Source of the DNA: an uncultured Oscillospiraceae bacterium
GTDB lineage: Bacteria; Bacillota; Clostridia; Oscillospirales; Oscillospiraceae
Length of the DNA stretch: 64,000 bases
Direction of reading: 5' to 3'
NCBI GenBank assembly: GCA_934567355.1
Contig: CAKTJC010000009.1
Location: 15,452 to 79,451 of the forward strand
Shown here: piece by piece, positions 17,628-26,267 of the stretch
How the letters are laid out: every line of letters begins with the position of its first letter
Position numbering within the stretch: the first letter of the stretch is position 1
The notes under the pieces: generated by a model
The model's input: the letters and a program-made list of their open reading frames with translations, nothing else
Told to the model about the DNA's origin: nothing
Databases searched by the model: none
Made by a program: the position numbers and the translations under genes

Positions 17628-18587
17628 TCAAATCAGGGATTTGACGTAATCGAGTATCTCAAAGGTTGCATTCTGCTCCTGCAGCTGACGTAGCTTCTTC
17701 ATGTCAATTCTGTCGGCAATAGCAAAGATGTAGTCCATCCATTCGAAGGTTTTCTCCATAATGATCTTCTGATCGTACCGGCCGGGGAAAACATCCGCCG
17801 TGATCCAGCCGTCGTAGCCCAGTTTGTTCAGTGTATATGCAAATTCCACAAATTCCAGGAAATTGTTGACGCCGGGCATCAAATCCCAGTCAAAATTCCG
17901 GGGATTGTCATTGATGTGCACGTAGAACAGCCGGTTATCCGCTGCCAGGAAACTGGCGGAATCCGCCGGAACCTCGTTTGCCAGGAATGCATGGCCGGTG
18001 TCCAGCGTCACGCCGACGTTTGCGCAGCCGGTCATCTTGGCAAAGTAGCCCATCTTACCGGCGTTGTTGAGCAGACAGTGCACACGCGGCTCGTACATCT
18101 TATACTCAAGACTCAGCTTTACATCCGGACGGTATTCAGCGACCTCGCGGACTCCGTCCAGGGTTCGCATAAACCAGTCATACTGGTCGATTTCAAAGGC
18201 GTAATCCTGTCCGTCGTTCAGCATTGCGGTGGTAACAATATTGCAGCCCAGCTCGGCGGCAGCATCCATGCAGGCCTTTCCGTATTCCACTGCTGTCTTG
18301 CGCACCTTCGGATCGGGGTTGGAGAAGGAGCCATAGCGGAACTTTTCCTCGCCCTTGACGTTCAAATTGACTGTGGAGACGCCCAAACCGTATTTGCCCA
18401 GCAAATCCCGGACATAGACAGGATCAGTGAAATTCTGGGGATAGACGACCTCCAAGCCGGAAGCTCCCTTTACTTCGGAAGCCATCCGAACCATTTCCTC
18501 CATAGAGCGCTTCGGGGCATATGTTGCGAAGCGGTCCTGAAGGCTTCCCATGAATCCGGTAATGATTGCATACTTTCTGTTAGCCAT
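17628..18587 (-). CDS. Sugar phosphate isomerase/epimerase-type TIM-barrel protein
   Basis: 319 residues from the ATG at 18587, downstream of AAAGGAGG. It belongs to the xylose-isomerase-like TIM barrel (AP_endonuc_2) superfamily. Metal-ligand type segments are visible: SLEYKMYEPRVHC, GVTLDTGHAF, YVHINDNP and DVFPGR. The MYEPRVH, DTGH, HINDN and D-R order is typical of sugar epimerases and isomerases of this family (L-rhamnose isomerase/tagatose epimerase-like). The pathway is inferred from neighbours: glycosidase upstream in the map and lyxose isomerase-like cupin next to it. Confidence 0.75.
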   Translation of the reverse strand: MANRKYAIITGFMGSLQDRFATYAPKRSMEEMVRMASEVKGASGLEVVYPQNFTDPVYVRDLLGKYGLGVSTVNLNVKGEEKFRYGSFSNPDPKVRKTAVEYGKACMDAAAELGCNIVTTAMLNDGQDYAFEIDQYDWFMRTLDGVREVAEYRPDVKLSLEYKMYEPRVHCLLNNAGKMGYFAKMTGCANVGVTLDTGHAFLANEVPADSASFLAADNRLFYVHINDNPRNFDWDLMPGVNNFLEFVEFAYTLNKLGYDGWITADVFPGRYDQKIIMEKTFEWMDYIFAIADRIDMKKLRQLQEQNATFEILDYVKSLI

Positions 18588-18636
18588 AGTATTATAAATC
18601 CTCCTTTGAATTTTAAGAATATCCAAATTCTTCCAT

Positions 18637-19179
18637 TTATTCGCTGATGACGGTTTTTCTAACCATGTGCGGATCCGTAAAGGGATCGCTGGCGTCTACC
18701 GCCAATGTCGACATTGTATAGAATACCGCGCCGTCCACCCCGGCCTGGAACCAATGTTTTGTGCCTGGCTGCAGGGTGATTGTGTCGGTGGGCTTCATCA
18801 CAATTTCATGCCGAACCGTGTAGTATTGTTCTTTGCCTGCCGGAATTTTTCCCCTGCACAGGGTATCCTCGCCGGGAACGTACAGGTACAACTCCCCGCT
18901 GATGACACGCAGTGTCTCCTCCTTACCCTCGTACCCATCAAAACCGGTGTGCCAGTGCTCCGGCTCAGTCTGCCCCGGGAACTGGGCGATGATACGCATT
19001 GCAATTTTGTCCGTATCGCATAGGGAGAGAATCTGTGCCCCCTCGGAGCGGAGATTGCTCAGCCCAAAGTCGGCAACGTCCATTTCCTCAATTTCCTTCT
19101 CGGAAATGACGCAACCGGCTTTTTGCATCATTTCGGCTGCCTGCTGGCGCGCCTGCAGGTATTCCTTTCTGCTAATCAT
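18637..19179 (-). CDS. D-lyxose/D-mannose-type cupin sugar isomerase
   Basis: 180 residues of the D-lyxose isomerase (YdaE-like) cupin family. The metal-binding set is visible: His75 and His77 (EHWH), Glu86 or Glu87 (KEET) and His141 (GTKHWF). Length matches the family (~170-230). Such enzymes interconvert D-lyxose and D-xylulose, or D-mannose and D-fructose, using Mn(II) or similar (family knowledge). It is the second gene of the operon, and implies the imported sugar or glycosidase product enters metabolism as a ketose. Confidence 0.75.
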   Translation of the reverse strand: MISRKEYLQARQQAAEMMQKAGCVISEKEIEEMDVADFGLSNLRSEGAQILSLCDTDKIAMRIIAQFPGQTEPEHWHTGFDGYEGKEETLRVISGELYLYVPGEDTLCRGKIPAGKEQYYTVRHEIVMKPTDTITLQPGTKHWFQAGVDGAVFYTMSTLAVDASDPFTDPHMVRKTVISE

Positions 19180-19182
19180 TTC

Positions 19183-19590
19183 CTAATCCTCCTTAATCGG
19201 TTTCTTTATGAGATTGACATCCATGCTCTCCACCAGAAGGAGCCGGGCGTCTGCGCCGGGCGAGGCAAGTCCATGCCAAACGGAAGCGTTGATAACCAGC
19301 GGTCGGTCAATCAGAAATGTCTTGCAGTCGCTGAAATCCGATTTCGTTGCGACCTTTAGTACAGCTGTGCCTTCCAGGGGGATAAATGCCTCCGGCGTAT
19401 TGTCGTGCAGGGACATGGAGACAATTGTGCGATCCGTAACCGGCAGCTCCGCAAGCTTCCATCCGGTGGGTTCCTCGCTGCGATATAGCTCTGTATTGAC
19501 ATCGGTGCTGCTGCGCAGTACCCGCCCGTAGGCTGAGAATTCAGAATAATCCGATAAAACCAATTGCTTTTCTTCCTTTCGTGTATACAT
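19183..19590 (-). CDS. Small cupin-fold protein, ureidoglycolate-lyase-like
   Basis: 135 residues if started at the ATG at 19590. A TTG at 19563 (start of the VLSDYSEF segment) has a better-placed GAAAGGAAG site and may be the real start. The segments EAFIPLEGTAVLKVA and VINASVWHGLASP recall the AllA/ureidoglycolate lyase cupin, whose VWH motif binds substrate. No allantoin genes are nearby, so a sugar-acid role in this operon is more likely. It is the promoter-proximal gene, and one GntR-like operator overlaps its start. Confidence 0.55.
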   Translation of the reverse strand: MYTRKEEKQLVLSDYSEFSAYGRVLRSSTDVNTELYRSEEPTGWKLAELPVTDRTIVSMSLHDNTPEAFIPLEGTAVLKVATKSDFSDCKTFLIDRPLVINASVWHGLASPGADARLLLVESMDVNLIKKPIKED

Positions 19591-19806
19591 TTCCGAGCGT
19601 AGACAAGTCGTAATTTCTGCTGGAAATATGATTTCTTTTCTTTATGTATACATATTAGCATCAAAACACTCTTGCGTCAATTGTGAGATGTGTACATTAT
19701 ATGCACTTTTTAAATAATAAAATATCAGAAAATTATGCAACTTTTACATTTCTGATTATATTAGTGTATACATTAAGAACCAGGAACAAAACGCGAAATG
19801 TATACA
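19582..19806 (-). promoter_or_regulatory. Operator cluster for the GntR-type regulator (sugar operon promoter)
   Basis: Exact TGTATACA palindromes lie at 19582-19589, 19645-19652 (inside the longer palindrome TATGTATACATA), 19765-19772 and 19799-19806, plus a one-mismatch copy at 19689-19696. They cover the region from which the minus-strand sugar operon must be transcribed. FCD-type GntR proteins bind GTATAC-centred palindromes (family knowledge). Confidence 0.7.
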
Positions 19807-19807
19807 G

Positions 19808-19844
19808 CAAAACAGCGCCGACCGTTAAAAACAGTCAGCGCTGT
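19808..19844 (-). terminator. Terminator of the GntR gene
   Basis: ACAGCGCCGAC (19812-19822) pairs with GTCAGCGCTGT (19834-19844) with one wobble. On the minus strand the stem is followed by TTTT. It lies directly after the GntR stop. Confidence 0.65.
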
Positions 19845-19868
19845 GAATATAGGCGAGAAATTGAATGG

Positions 19869-20522
19869 TTACTGCCGAATCTGGACAGAGATATATCTTC
19901 TCACAGCTGCCCAGTGATGCTGAACAATAATTCTGGCGTAATCGGCATCGTGGCAGAGAATGGCTTCGTATGCTTCGCGGTGCTGGGTGGTGGAACTGCG
20001 CAGGGACTCTTCGTTATTCACGGTATATTTCAGACGAATCATATCAATATACATATCCAGCTTTCCCATTGCCTCCTGAAGAAACACATTTCCACAAAGT
20101 GCCCGCAGAGAGGTGTGGAAGAGCTGATCGGCCTGCGCCCAGGCATCGCGATCCATATTGGCAAAGGCGACCTCCATCCGCTCCACTGCATCGTGGATAG
20201 GACGAATTTCCACTTCGTTTTTGAACATGGCAACCGTATAAGCCATCATGCCCTCGAGCGCTTCGGCTGTTTCGTAGACGCATTTTATATCCTTCACGCT
20301 CAGCGTCCGGCATCGGAAGCCTTTCTGCGGCACCTGCACCAGCAAATCCTCAGCCTTCAGCATCCGAATTGCCTCCCGCGCAGGGGTACGGCTCATGCCA
20401 AGCTTTTCCGCAAGTTCCACCTCAGTAAAGATGTAACCCTCCGGAAACGAAGCATTAACGATCTGTTCCTTGAGATAGTTGTATGCATATTCCAGATTGG
20501 ATTGCCCAGGCTTCTTTTCCAT
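19869..20522 (-). CDS. GntR-family (FCD/FadR-type) transcriptional regulator
   Basis: 217 residues from the ATG at 20522, which follows AAAGGTG at eight bases; two upstream in-frame ATGs lack a site. The N-terminal winged helix has FTEVELAEKLGMSRTPAREAIRMLKAEDL. The C-terminal all-helical FCD ligand domain follows (ALEGMMAY, DQLFHTSL, EHREAYEAIL-like TQHREAYEAIL). FCD regulators typically sense sugar acids or related metabolites. It is surrounded by TGTATACA sites on both sides, so it very probably represses both itself and the sugar operon. Confidence 0.9.
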   Translation of the reverse strand: MEKKPGQSNLEYAYNYLKEQIVNASFPEGYIFTEVELAEKLGMSRTPAREAIRMLKAEDLLVQVPQKGFRCRTLSVKDIKCVYETAEALEGMMAYTVAMFKNEVEIRPIHDAVERMEVAFANMDRDAWAQADQLFHTSLRALCGNVFLQEAMGKLDMYIDMIRLKYTVNNEESLRSSTTQHREAYEAILCHDADYARIIVQHHWAAVRRYISVQIRQ

Positions 20523-20597
20523 TTCCTCAACACCTTTCATAAAGCAGTGAAAATACCCCATAAATAATCCAGCCAGTGTTATGCACTCGCTGCACTA

Positions 20598-20614
20598 TGT
20601 ATACACAGTGTACA
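20598..20614 (-). promoter_or_regulatory. GntR operator at the regulator's own promoter
   Basis: TGTATACA at 20598-20605, followed by AGTGTACA at 20607-20614, about 75 bp upstream of the GntR start codon. This supports autoregulation. Confidence 0.65.
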
Positions 20615-20708
20615 GGATAAAGCAAAAATATGCAAGCCTTTTTCTGAGTGTATCCTGAAAAGGCATTCTCTTTGGAGCCGTGGTACGAAAGAATTCAAAA
20701 GGAACACG

Positions 20709-20757
20709 AAAAAAGATTGCCTCCACGGCACATGATTCAGTGCAGTAGAGGCAATCC
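20709..20757 (-). terminator. Terminator after the AbrB-like gene
   Basis: On the minus strand GATTGCCTC and GAGGCAATC form a stem with a long loop, followed by TTTTTT (20709-20714 on the plus strand reads A-rich). Confidence 0.75.
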
Positions 20758-20781
20758 ATACTGGATTTTATCAATACTCTC

Positions 20782-21843
20782 TTAAAACCCAAATATTTTT
20801 TGCATGAGGGCCAATACGATTGGGCATAGGCTTACAACGATAATGATCCGCACGGTGTGCATCAGCACGATTTTGGGAGCGTCACAATCCATGTCATCTG
20901 CAAGGAGGCACATTTCCTGCAACCCGCCTGGCGTACAGATCAGCAGGCATGTCATAAAGTCCAGTCCGGAAACTTTACGAATGACCAATGCGAGCAGATA
21001 AATCAGTATTGTGGTTCCTGCGAGCATGACAGCGGTCGGGAGCAATACTCCGGTAATCGAATCAATGGTATCTCGGGATACCTGTGTTCCGACGTATGCA
21101 CCGGTGAGAACTTGAAGTACGAGCTTAACGGGATCAGGTACCCATGCCTGGCCTGAGAAAATATTCAGGATGGCAGCAGCAAGCAGTGCACCCAGCAATG
21201 CTCCGGCAGGTACTTTTAGCCAGCGCAGCAGCATACCCCCAGCTGCAGCGGCGAGTACTGTTTTTACAAAATCCACCGGGCTGTGATTCCCTTTTGCAGT
21301 AACAATTGCTGCTTCTGCCGACACTGCTGTAATCCCGCTGCCGGAGTGCGGATAGAGCTGCCGGGAGTACATGAGTTTATACAGCCAAGGATATACGATC
21401 AGGATAAACAGGACCCGGCATACTTGGCAGATGGAGACAACCAGTGTGTCCGCGCCAAAATCGGCGGAAATCAGCGCCATATCCTGAAGTCCCCCCGGGG
21501 CGCTGGAGAAGTAGGCGGTAACAAAATCCAGTCGGCTCAGTGTATGGATAATGAGTGCAGCAGCAATATTCATAACGATCATACCAATCGTCAGGACAAT
21601 GGCTGGAAGCCACGTTTTTTTCAGTGCAAGCACGTCTGCTTTTTTTACACGGCTGCCGATCAGAGCGCCGGAGAGAATTTGCAGCAGCAGTTTTGTCTGC
21701 CCCGGTAAGCAGCCATGGTCAAAAATCAGCCTGTATGCAATTACCGCGATGAGAGAGCCTGTCATGGCACCTACGGGTAGTTTCAGTTTTCGCCCAAAAA
21801 GTCCACCAGCCATTGCCACGAGGAGAATAATCAAAATTTCCAT
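20782..21843 (-). CDS. AbrB-family membrane transporter/regulator
   Basis: A 353-residue integral membrane protein with two internal repeats. Each contains the same pattern, PxGALLG/PVGAMTGSL then LDFxTxxxxxxPGGLQ(D/E)M: copy one has SSAPGGLQDMAL and copy two CTPGGLQEMCL. This duplicated domain (PF05145) defines the AbrB membrane family, sometimes mis-annotated as ammonia monooxygenase. Its physiological substrate is unclear. It ends the operon that begins with the peptide/nickel-type ABC genes and lies 15 bases after the MBL hydrolase gene. Confidence 0.8.
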   Translation of the reverse strand: MEILIILLVAMAGGLFGRKLKLPVGAMTGSLIAVIAYRLIFDHGCLPGQTKLLLQILSGALIGSRVKKADVLALKKTWLPAIVLTIGMIVMNIAAALIIHTLSRLDFVTAYFSSAPGGLQDMALISADFGADTLVVSICQVCRVLFILIVYPWLYKLMYSRQLYPHSGSGITAVSAEAAIVTAKGNHSPVDFVKTVLAAAAGGMLLRWLKVPAGALLGALLAAAILNIFSGQAWVPDPVKLVLQVLTGAYVGTQVSRDTIDSITGVLLPTAVMLAGTTILIYLLALVIRKVSGLDFMTCLLICTPGGLQEMCLLADDMDCDAPKIVLMHTVRIIIVVSLCPIVLALMQKIFGF

Positions 21844-21858
21844 GCTTGATGCCTCAAT

Positions 21859-22764
21859 TTACCAGTAACTGCAAACCTGGGTCGCATCTGCAAGAATACG
21901 GGTAGTGTGCTTGCCGTGTACCTGCTCTGTGTGAAAATCAATGCTTACATCTCCAAGACTTGCATTGTCTACACTGGTGTGGACGTTAGAAATATAGCTG
22001 TGGTGTATTTCACACTTTCCGTCGATGATCTGCGCCATTAGCTCCATTAGTTGAGTATACACCTTCTGCGGAACCGAAGTGCCAAGGGGACGCAGTTCAT
22101 GGTGAGCATGGCCATTGTGAATCCTGTCGTGGTCGAAGTCCATTGCCCAGATTCGCCTCATTGCTTCCAAGGTATCCTCCATGGAGGCGTGGATCACATT
22201 GGGGATGCTTCTGACCCCAAGTCCCAGATTGAAATTGCAGATATCCCCGCAGAACATCCGCCCTTCCAGATCGTCCAGCAATACCATAGAGCCGGGAGAG
22301 TGGCCGGGGCACAGAAATGCCTGAAGTTTTCTTCCACCCAAATCAATGATGTCCCCGTCCTGCAGGGGGCTTACAGCGGGAATATCCTCTTGAGTGAATT
22401 CTGTCAGATCCTCATTTTTCCATAACCGCTGCGTGCTGAGCGCCTGTGCCATATTGTTGGCGAACTGCATCCGCACTGGCACCGGATAAATCAGCGGCCC
22501 AATTTGGCGGTCGATGTCGCTGATGCAGATGTGGTCGAAAAGACCTGCATTACCAATGTGATCTCTGTGGTTGTGTGTGATAAAAACCTCCAGAGGTTTA
22601 TCTGTCAGCGTTGTGACAAATTCCCGCAGATTTCCAACTCCTGCGCCGGTGTCAATGAGCAATGCTTTTTCCGTTCCCTCCACAAGGTACATGGAGACGG
22701 CGCCAAATTCGCTGATTTCATAGACACTGTCACTAATTCTTTTGTATGGATATGTATTGACCAA
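21859..22764 (-). CDS. MBL-fold metallo-hydrolase
   Basis: 301 residues from a TTG start at 22764 that has AGGAGG eight bases upstream; longer in-frame starts lack a site and would run into the previous gene. The metallo-beta-lactamase fold is shown by LLIDTGAG, the metal motif FITHNHRDHIG (HxHxDH), CPGHSPGSMVLLD and FCGDICN. A conserved HNGHAHHELR-type segment follows. It lies between the DppF ATPase and the AbrB permease, so it may process the imported compound. No specific substrate can be named. Confidence 0.8.
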   Translation of the reverse strand: MVNTYPYKRISDSVYEISEFGAVSMYLVEGTEKALLIDTGAGVGNLREFVTTLTDKPLEVFITHNHRDHIGNAGLFDHICISDIDRQIGPLIYPVPVRMQFANNMAQALSTQRLWKNEDLTEFTQEDIPAVSPLQDGDIIDLGGRKLQAFLCPGHSPGSMVLLDDLEGRMFCGDICNFNLGLGVRSIPNVIHASMEDTLEAMRRIWAMDFDHDRIHNGHAHHELRPLGTSVPQKVYTQLMELMAQIIDGKCEIHHSYISNVHTSVDNASLGDVSIDFHTEQVHGKHTTRILADATQVCSYW

Positions 22765-22780
22765 GTGTATATCCTCCTGA

Positions 22781-23731
22781 TTAAAGATTGCCCGCACGCC
22801 AGCATGCCACAAAATGGTTTGGGCTGACCTCTCGAAGCGCCTGAGGTTGACGGCATTGCTCACATGCATACAGGCACCGGCTTTCGAAGCGGCAACCTGG
22901 CTTCGGATTGATTGGGGATGTCAGCTCACCTTTCAGAGCAACCCGCTGAGTGGTATCGTGGATGTTGGGGGAGGGAATTGCCGACAGCAGAGCTTGCGTA
23001 TAGGGATGTAGGGGCCTGTCGAACAACTCCTTGGTTTCGCATTTTTCCACAAGCTGACCCAAGTACATAACGGCAATATCATTGGATATATGGCGTACGA
23101 CGGACAGGTTGTGCGTGACAAACATGTAGGTGAGTCCCATTTCCTGCTGCAAATCCTTCAGAAGGTTCAGTACCTGTGCCTGGATGGATACATCCAGTGC
23201 GGATACCGGCTCGTCACAGACTATGAACTGCGGATCAACTGCCAGCGCACGGGCAATGCCGACCCGCTGCCTGCGACCACCATCCATCTCATGGGGATAC
23301 AGCAGCCGCATCCGCTCGTCGATACCCACCCGCTTCATCAGGCGGAGTGTCCGCTCTTCAATTTCTTGCCTGGTGAATTTGTGCGCGATAACCATTGGTT
23401 CCTGAATGGTTTCCTCAACGGTCATCCGAGGGTTCAGTGAGGAAAAGGGATCCTGAAAAATAATCTGCATTTTGCGCCGCAGGGCTTTTAGCTGACGGTT
23501 GTTCAAGTGCGTTATATCTTTGCCGCCAAACAGAATTTTTCCATCAGTGCTTTCCAATAAGTGAATGATGGTGCGCCCCAGCGTGGATTTTCCGCAGCCG
23601 GATTCGCCTACGACCCCTAATGTTTTGCCGCGCTCAATGGAGAATGTGACATCGTCCACTGCATGGAGCGTGCCGTGCGGGGTTGAGAAAAATTTTTTTA
23701 GGTTCTGGACTTCCAATAAAATTTCAGACAT
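22781..23731 (-). CDS. dppF: Peptide/nickel-type ABC transporter ATP-binding protein (DppF-like)
   Basis: 316 residues from the ATG at 23731, which overlaps the dppD stop. The OppF/DppF layout is complete: Walker [10 protein letters not shown] (~residues 42-50), Walker [15 protein letters not shown] and the C-terminal oligopeptide-transporter extension with [11 protein letters not shown]. The signature region reads [15 protein letters not shown] where family members normally have LSGGQRQR, a visible departure. It normally pairs with DppD, which is split by the 29 kb element, so the transporter is probably inactive. Confidence 0.8.
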   Translation of the reverse strand: MSEILLEVQNLKKFFSTPHGTLHAVDDVTFSIERGKTLGVVGESGCGKSTLGRTIIHLLESTDGKILFGGKDITHLNNRQLKALRRKMQIIFQDPFSSLNPRMTVEETIQEPMVIAHKFTRQEIEERTLRLMKRVGIDERMRLLYPHEMDGGRRQRVGIARALAVDPQFIVCDEPVSALDVSIQAQVLNLLKDLQQEMGLTYMFVTHNLSVVRHISNDIAVMYLGQLVEKCETKELFDRPLHPYTQALLSAIPSPNIHDTTQRVALKGELTSPINPKPGCRFESRCLYACEQCRQPQALREVSPNHFVACWRAGNL

Positions 23732-24449
23732 GATCGGCCACCCCCCTTCTTGCGTTAATGCATCTGCAGTAATGTCCGGGTTCTGCTTCGCATAGCTCAA
23801 TTTCGCCCTGCTTGCATTCCTCCGAAGCATGAGGGCAGCGCGGCCAGAAATGGCAGCCGCTTGGTAAAGCGGAGGGATCTGGAATGGCACCCTCCACAGG
23901 GGTCAACCGATCTACGTCCTCGTCAATACGCGGCAGTGCGTCAAACAGTCCTTTCGTATATGGATGCAGCGCATTTTCGAAGATATGCTCCTTCGTGCCA
24001 CTCTCAATGATCTGCCCGGCGTAGACGATGGCAACATTGTCACAGTATTTTGCAACGACACCCAGATCATGCGTGATCAGAAGCATGGCAGTGTTCATTT
24101 TTTCTTTCAGAGAATTGATCATTTCCAAAATTTGAGCCTGGATTGTTACGTCTAGGGCGGTGGTTGGTTCGTCCGCCAGAAGGAGTTCCGGATTGCACGA
24201 TAGGGCAATGGCGATGACGACACGCTGCTTCATCCCCCCTGAAAACTGGTGCGGAAATTCGCGGTAGCGCTCTGCGGGAATCCCAACAAGCTCCAGCATT
24301 CTTTTTGCACGATCCATTGCTTCGGCTTTTCCAACATCGTTGTGCAGTCGGATCCCTTCGGCAATCTGTGCACCAACGCGCATTGTTGGGTTCAGCGCTG
24401 TCATGGGATCCTGGAATATCATGGAAATTTTATTGCCGCGTATTTTCAT
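23724..24449 (-). pseudogene. dppD: dppD, 3' part (interrupted by the mobile element)
   Basis: 241 codons encoding the DppD/OppD ATPase from just before [15 protein letters not shown] to the end, with [20 protein letters not shown] and the C-terminal [14 protein letters not shown] extension. Its signature reads FSGGMKQR. Walker A is absent. The missing 5' part is at 53791-54054 on the same strand. Joining the two across one CATG copy gives ...[16 protein letters not shown]..., in frame, for a full-length 329-residue protein. Confidence 0.9.
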
Positions 24450-24493
24450 GATGTAATTTATAAAGGGTGGTTTCCACCAAGAATTACATCATG
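24447..24493. other. Left end of the element: nested palindrome at the junction
   Basis: CATGATGTAATT (24447-24458) and AATTACATCATG (24482-24493) are perfect 12-base inverted arms. Inside them GGTGG/CCACC (24466-24478) forms a second inverted repeat. The outer arm begins exactly at the CATG junction, so it may be the recombinase binding site, a terminator-like shield, or both. The right end shows no equal palindrome. Confidence 0.55.
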
Positions 24494-24598
24494 ACTGCGG
24501 CTCATTTGTGGTGAATGGAAAAACAGTTATGATGAGGGAGGGATGCTTCCGGACCTGATTTGTAGCTGTCAACACACATTCACACAAAGGAGTACGCT

Positions 24599-24949
24599 AT
24601 GGAACTGACTTACAGAAAATGCGGGGATTATTACATCCCGAATCTGACACTGGGCGACACGAAGGAATACAACATCGGGAAATATGGCTGGCTGCGGAGG
24701 ACGTATCTGAAAAAGCAGCGGCCTGCCATGTATAACCTACTTTTGGCCACAGATCGGCTTATGCCCCATCTTGAGGAAGTCGAAACTGCCTGTCAGGCAC
24801 AGCTTGAAGTGATGGAAAAGGCCATGATGGCCCAAGAGGGCGTCACAGAAGCACTCAAGGCCGCTGACCAAATGGAATGGGTACGGCGGTGCAACTCCAT
24901 TCGTAGCCGTGCGGAGGAAGTCATTTTGCAAGAACTCGTCTACGGATAA
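24599..24949 (+). CDS. tnpV: TnpV-family transposon-encoded protein
   Basis: 116 residues matching the TnpV family of Tn4451-type elements: the start MELTYRKCGDYYIPNL, the IGKYGWLRRTYLKKQRP segment and the closing QMEWVRRCNSIRSRAEEVILQELVY are characteristic. Function is not established; it is a hallmark of these mobilizable transposons. ACAAAGGAG precedes the ATG. It is the first gene inside the left end, and a strong hairpin follows. Confidence 0.8.
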   Translation: MELTYRKCGDYYIPNLTLGDTKEYNIGKYGWLRRTYLKKQRPAMYNLLLATDRLMPHLEEVETACQAQLEVMEKAMMAQEGVTEALKAADQMEWVRRCNSIRSRAEEVILQELVYG

Positions 24950-24958
24950 GAGGCCAGT

Positions 24959-25000
24959 CCAGCCCTCACAGTACGCTTTTTAAGCTGCTGTGAGGGCTGG
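24959..25000. terminator. Terminator between tnpV and the DUF1638 gene
   Basis: CCAGCCCTCACAG (24959-24971) and CTGTGAGGGCTGG (24988-25000) form a 13-bp stem between convergent genes. The 16-nt loop contains TTTTT. A near-copy is at 26995-27033. Confidence 0.7.
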
Positions 25001-25006
25001 TATTTG

Positions 25007-25666
25007 TTATTCGTAGAAGTTCCCCTGCTTTACAACATCCTTTGGTGAGAGAATGACAAAGCGTGTATCCCATTGCCCGGAGACCAGCTTTTCCAGCAGA
25101 ATATTGCTGCCCGGAACAAAGTCCAGTTCCGCGTGAATCTGATCCGCGTCCCGCTGTGCCTGCTCGACATAGTTAGGATCATAGCAGTCATACAGCCCGT
25201 TGTCCACAATATCCAGGTAGTAGTAATGCTCAAAGTACATCTGAAACACGGCTTCTGCCATCTCTTTGTCATACTTTTCCATCAAGCTGTCATAGATGGC
25301 ACGGATCGAAAATCCACTCTGCTTGTCCCCAAACAAGTACATATGTCCGGGCTGTTTCAGGTCTGGGGAATAGGTATCCTCCGTAGTTAAGGTCAGAGCA
25401 ACGCAGTCGGCAACTTTCGGAATGACAAGCCGCTTGCCGCAGGAAACATCTTGCCAGGAGCCGCCGCAAAATCCCATGGCAACCAGCACCGTATCCACTT
25501 CCTCCGGAAGCGCCGCAAGTGTTTCCAAAATGTGCTGTCTCATTTTGGCCGGGTCATCATGGTAGGCTCTATCCAATTCATATACAGGATAGTTTGTTTT
25601 GGAAAATTCCTGGGCGCATTGAACGGCCTTTCGGAGCGTGGTGCAGGCAAGAACTACACTGTTCAT
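25007..25666 (-). CDS. DUF1638-type protein
   Basis: 219 residues from the ATG at 25666, preceded by GAGGAGTG. Features include SVVLACTTLRKAV near the start, TVLVAMGFCGGSW and a cysteine-rich DVSCGKRLVIPKVADCVAL segment, matching DUF1638 proteins, which as I recall often lie near corrinoid-dependent methyltransferases. No such methyltransferase is visible here. It is the last gene of the DUF3786-TetR-DUF1638 cassette, with its start only five bases from the tetR stop. Biochemical function unknown. Confidence 0.65.
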   Translation of the reverse strand: MNSVVLACTTLRKAVQCAQEFSKTNYPVYELDRAYHDDPAKMRQHILETLAALPEEVDTVLVAMGFCGGSWQDVSCGKRLVIPKVADCVALTLTTEDTYSPDLKQPGHMYLFGDKQSGFSIRAIYDSLMEKYDKEMAEAVFQMYFEHYYYLDIVDNGLYDCYDPNYVEQAQRDADQIHAELDFVPGSNILLEKLVSGQWDTRFVILSPKDVVKQGNFYE

Positions 25667-25670
25667 CGTT

Positions 25671-26267
25671 TCACTCCTCACTGGACGCGATGCCATAAAC
25701 GGCACGGTATTCTTTGTACATCTGAAGCATACTTTCCTTTGCGCAGCCCAAATAACCGCGTTCCTGACTGATTCGGCCCAGGAGCAAATTTCCCTGGTAG
25801 ACCGCAATCAGCCTCTCGGACAGGACATCCGCATGAGGCTGAGAAAGCCCGGATTGCAGCAGCACACCGCGAAACAGCGCCTGGAATTGTGTTAAGCCAT
25901 TCAGGTAACTTTTTGCGATTTCTGGCCGCTGAAATGCCAGCTCCATCCCCATAACTGCAAAAGGGCACCCACGAAGTGCCGAACCAGCGGACAGATTCTC
26001 CAAATACGCAAAAACATCCTTCACAAATTCTTCCCAAGTACGATTGGCGGCAAATACCCGCATTTTATCCAGAAGCGCTGCCTGATAGTAGGAAACTACG
26101 GCCACGGCCAGTTCCTCTTTGCTTTTGAAGTAGAAGTAGAATGATCCTTTGGGCAGCCCGGAAGCATTCAGTATTTCGCTGATACCGGTTGCGGCATAGC
26201 CATTTTTCCAGAATAACTCTGCGGCGCAATCAATCAAACGCTGCCTGGACTGCTCACCCTTTGTCAT
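25671..26267 (-). CDS. TetR/AcrR-family transcriptional regulator
   Basis: 198 residues. The N-terminal TetR helix-turn-helix is clear: LIDCAAELFWKNGYAATGISEILNASGLPKGSFYFYFKSKEELA. The C-terminal ligand domain resembles the YcdC/TetR_C group. The start overlaps the end of the DUF3786 gene by 14 bases. A perfect 26-bp palindrome in front of the cassette (26914-26939) has the CCG-NN-CGG core typical of TetR operators, so autoregulation of the three-gene unit is likely. Confidence 0.9.
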   Translation of the reverse strand: MTKGEQSRQRLIDCAAELFWKNGYAATGISEILNASGLPKGSFYFYFKSKEELAVAVVSYYQAALLDKMRVFAANRTWEEFVKDVFAYLENLSAGSALRGCPFAVMGMELAFQRPEIAKSYLNGLTQFQALFRGVLLQSGLSQPHADVLSERLIAVYQGNLLLGRISQERGYLGCAKESMLQMYKEYRAVYGIASSEE

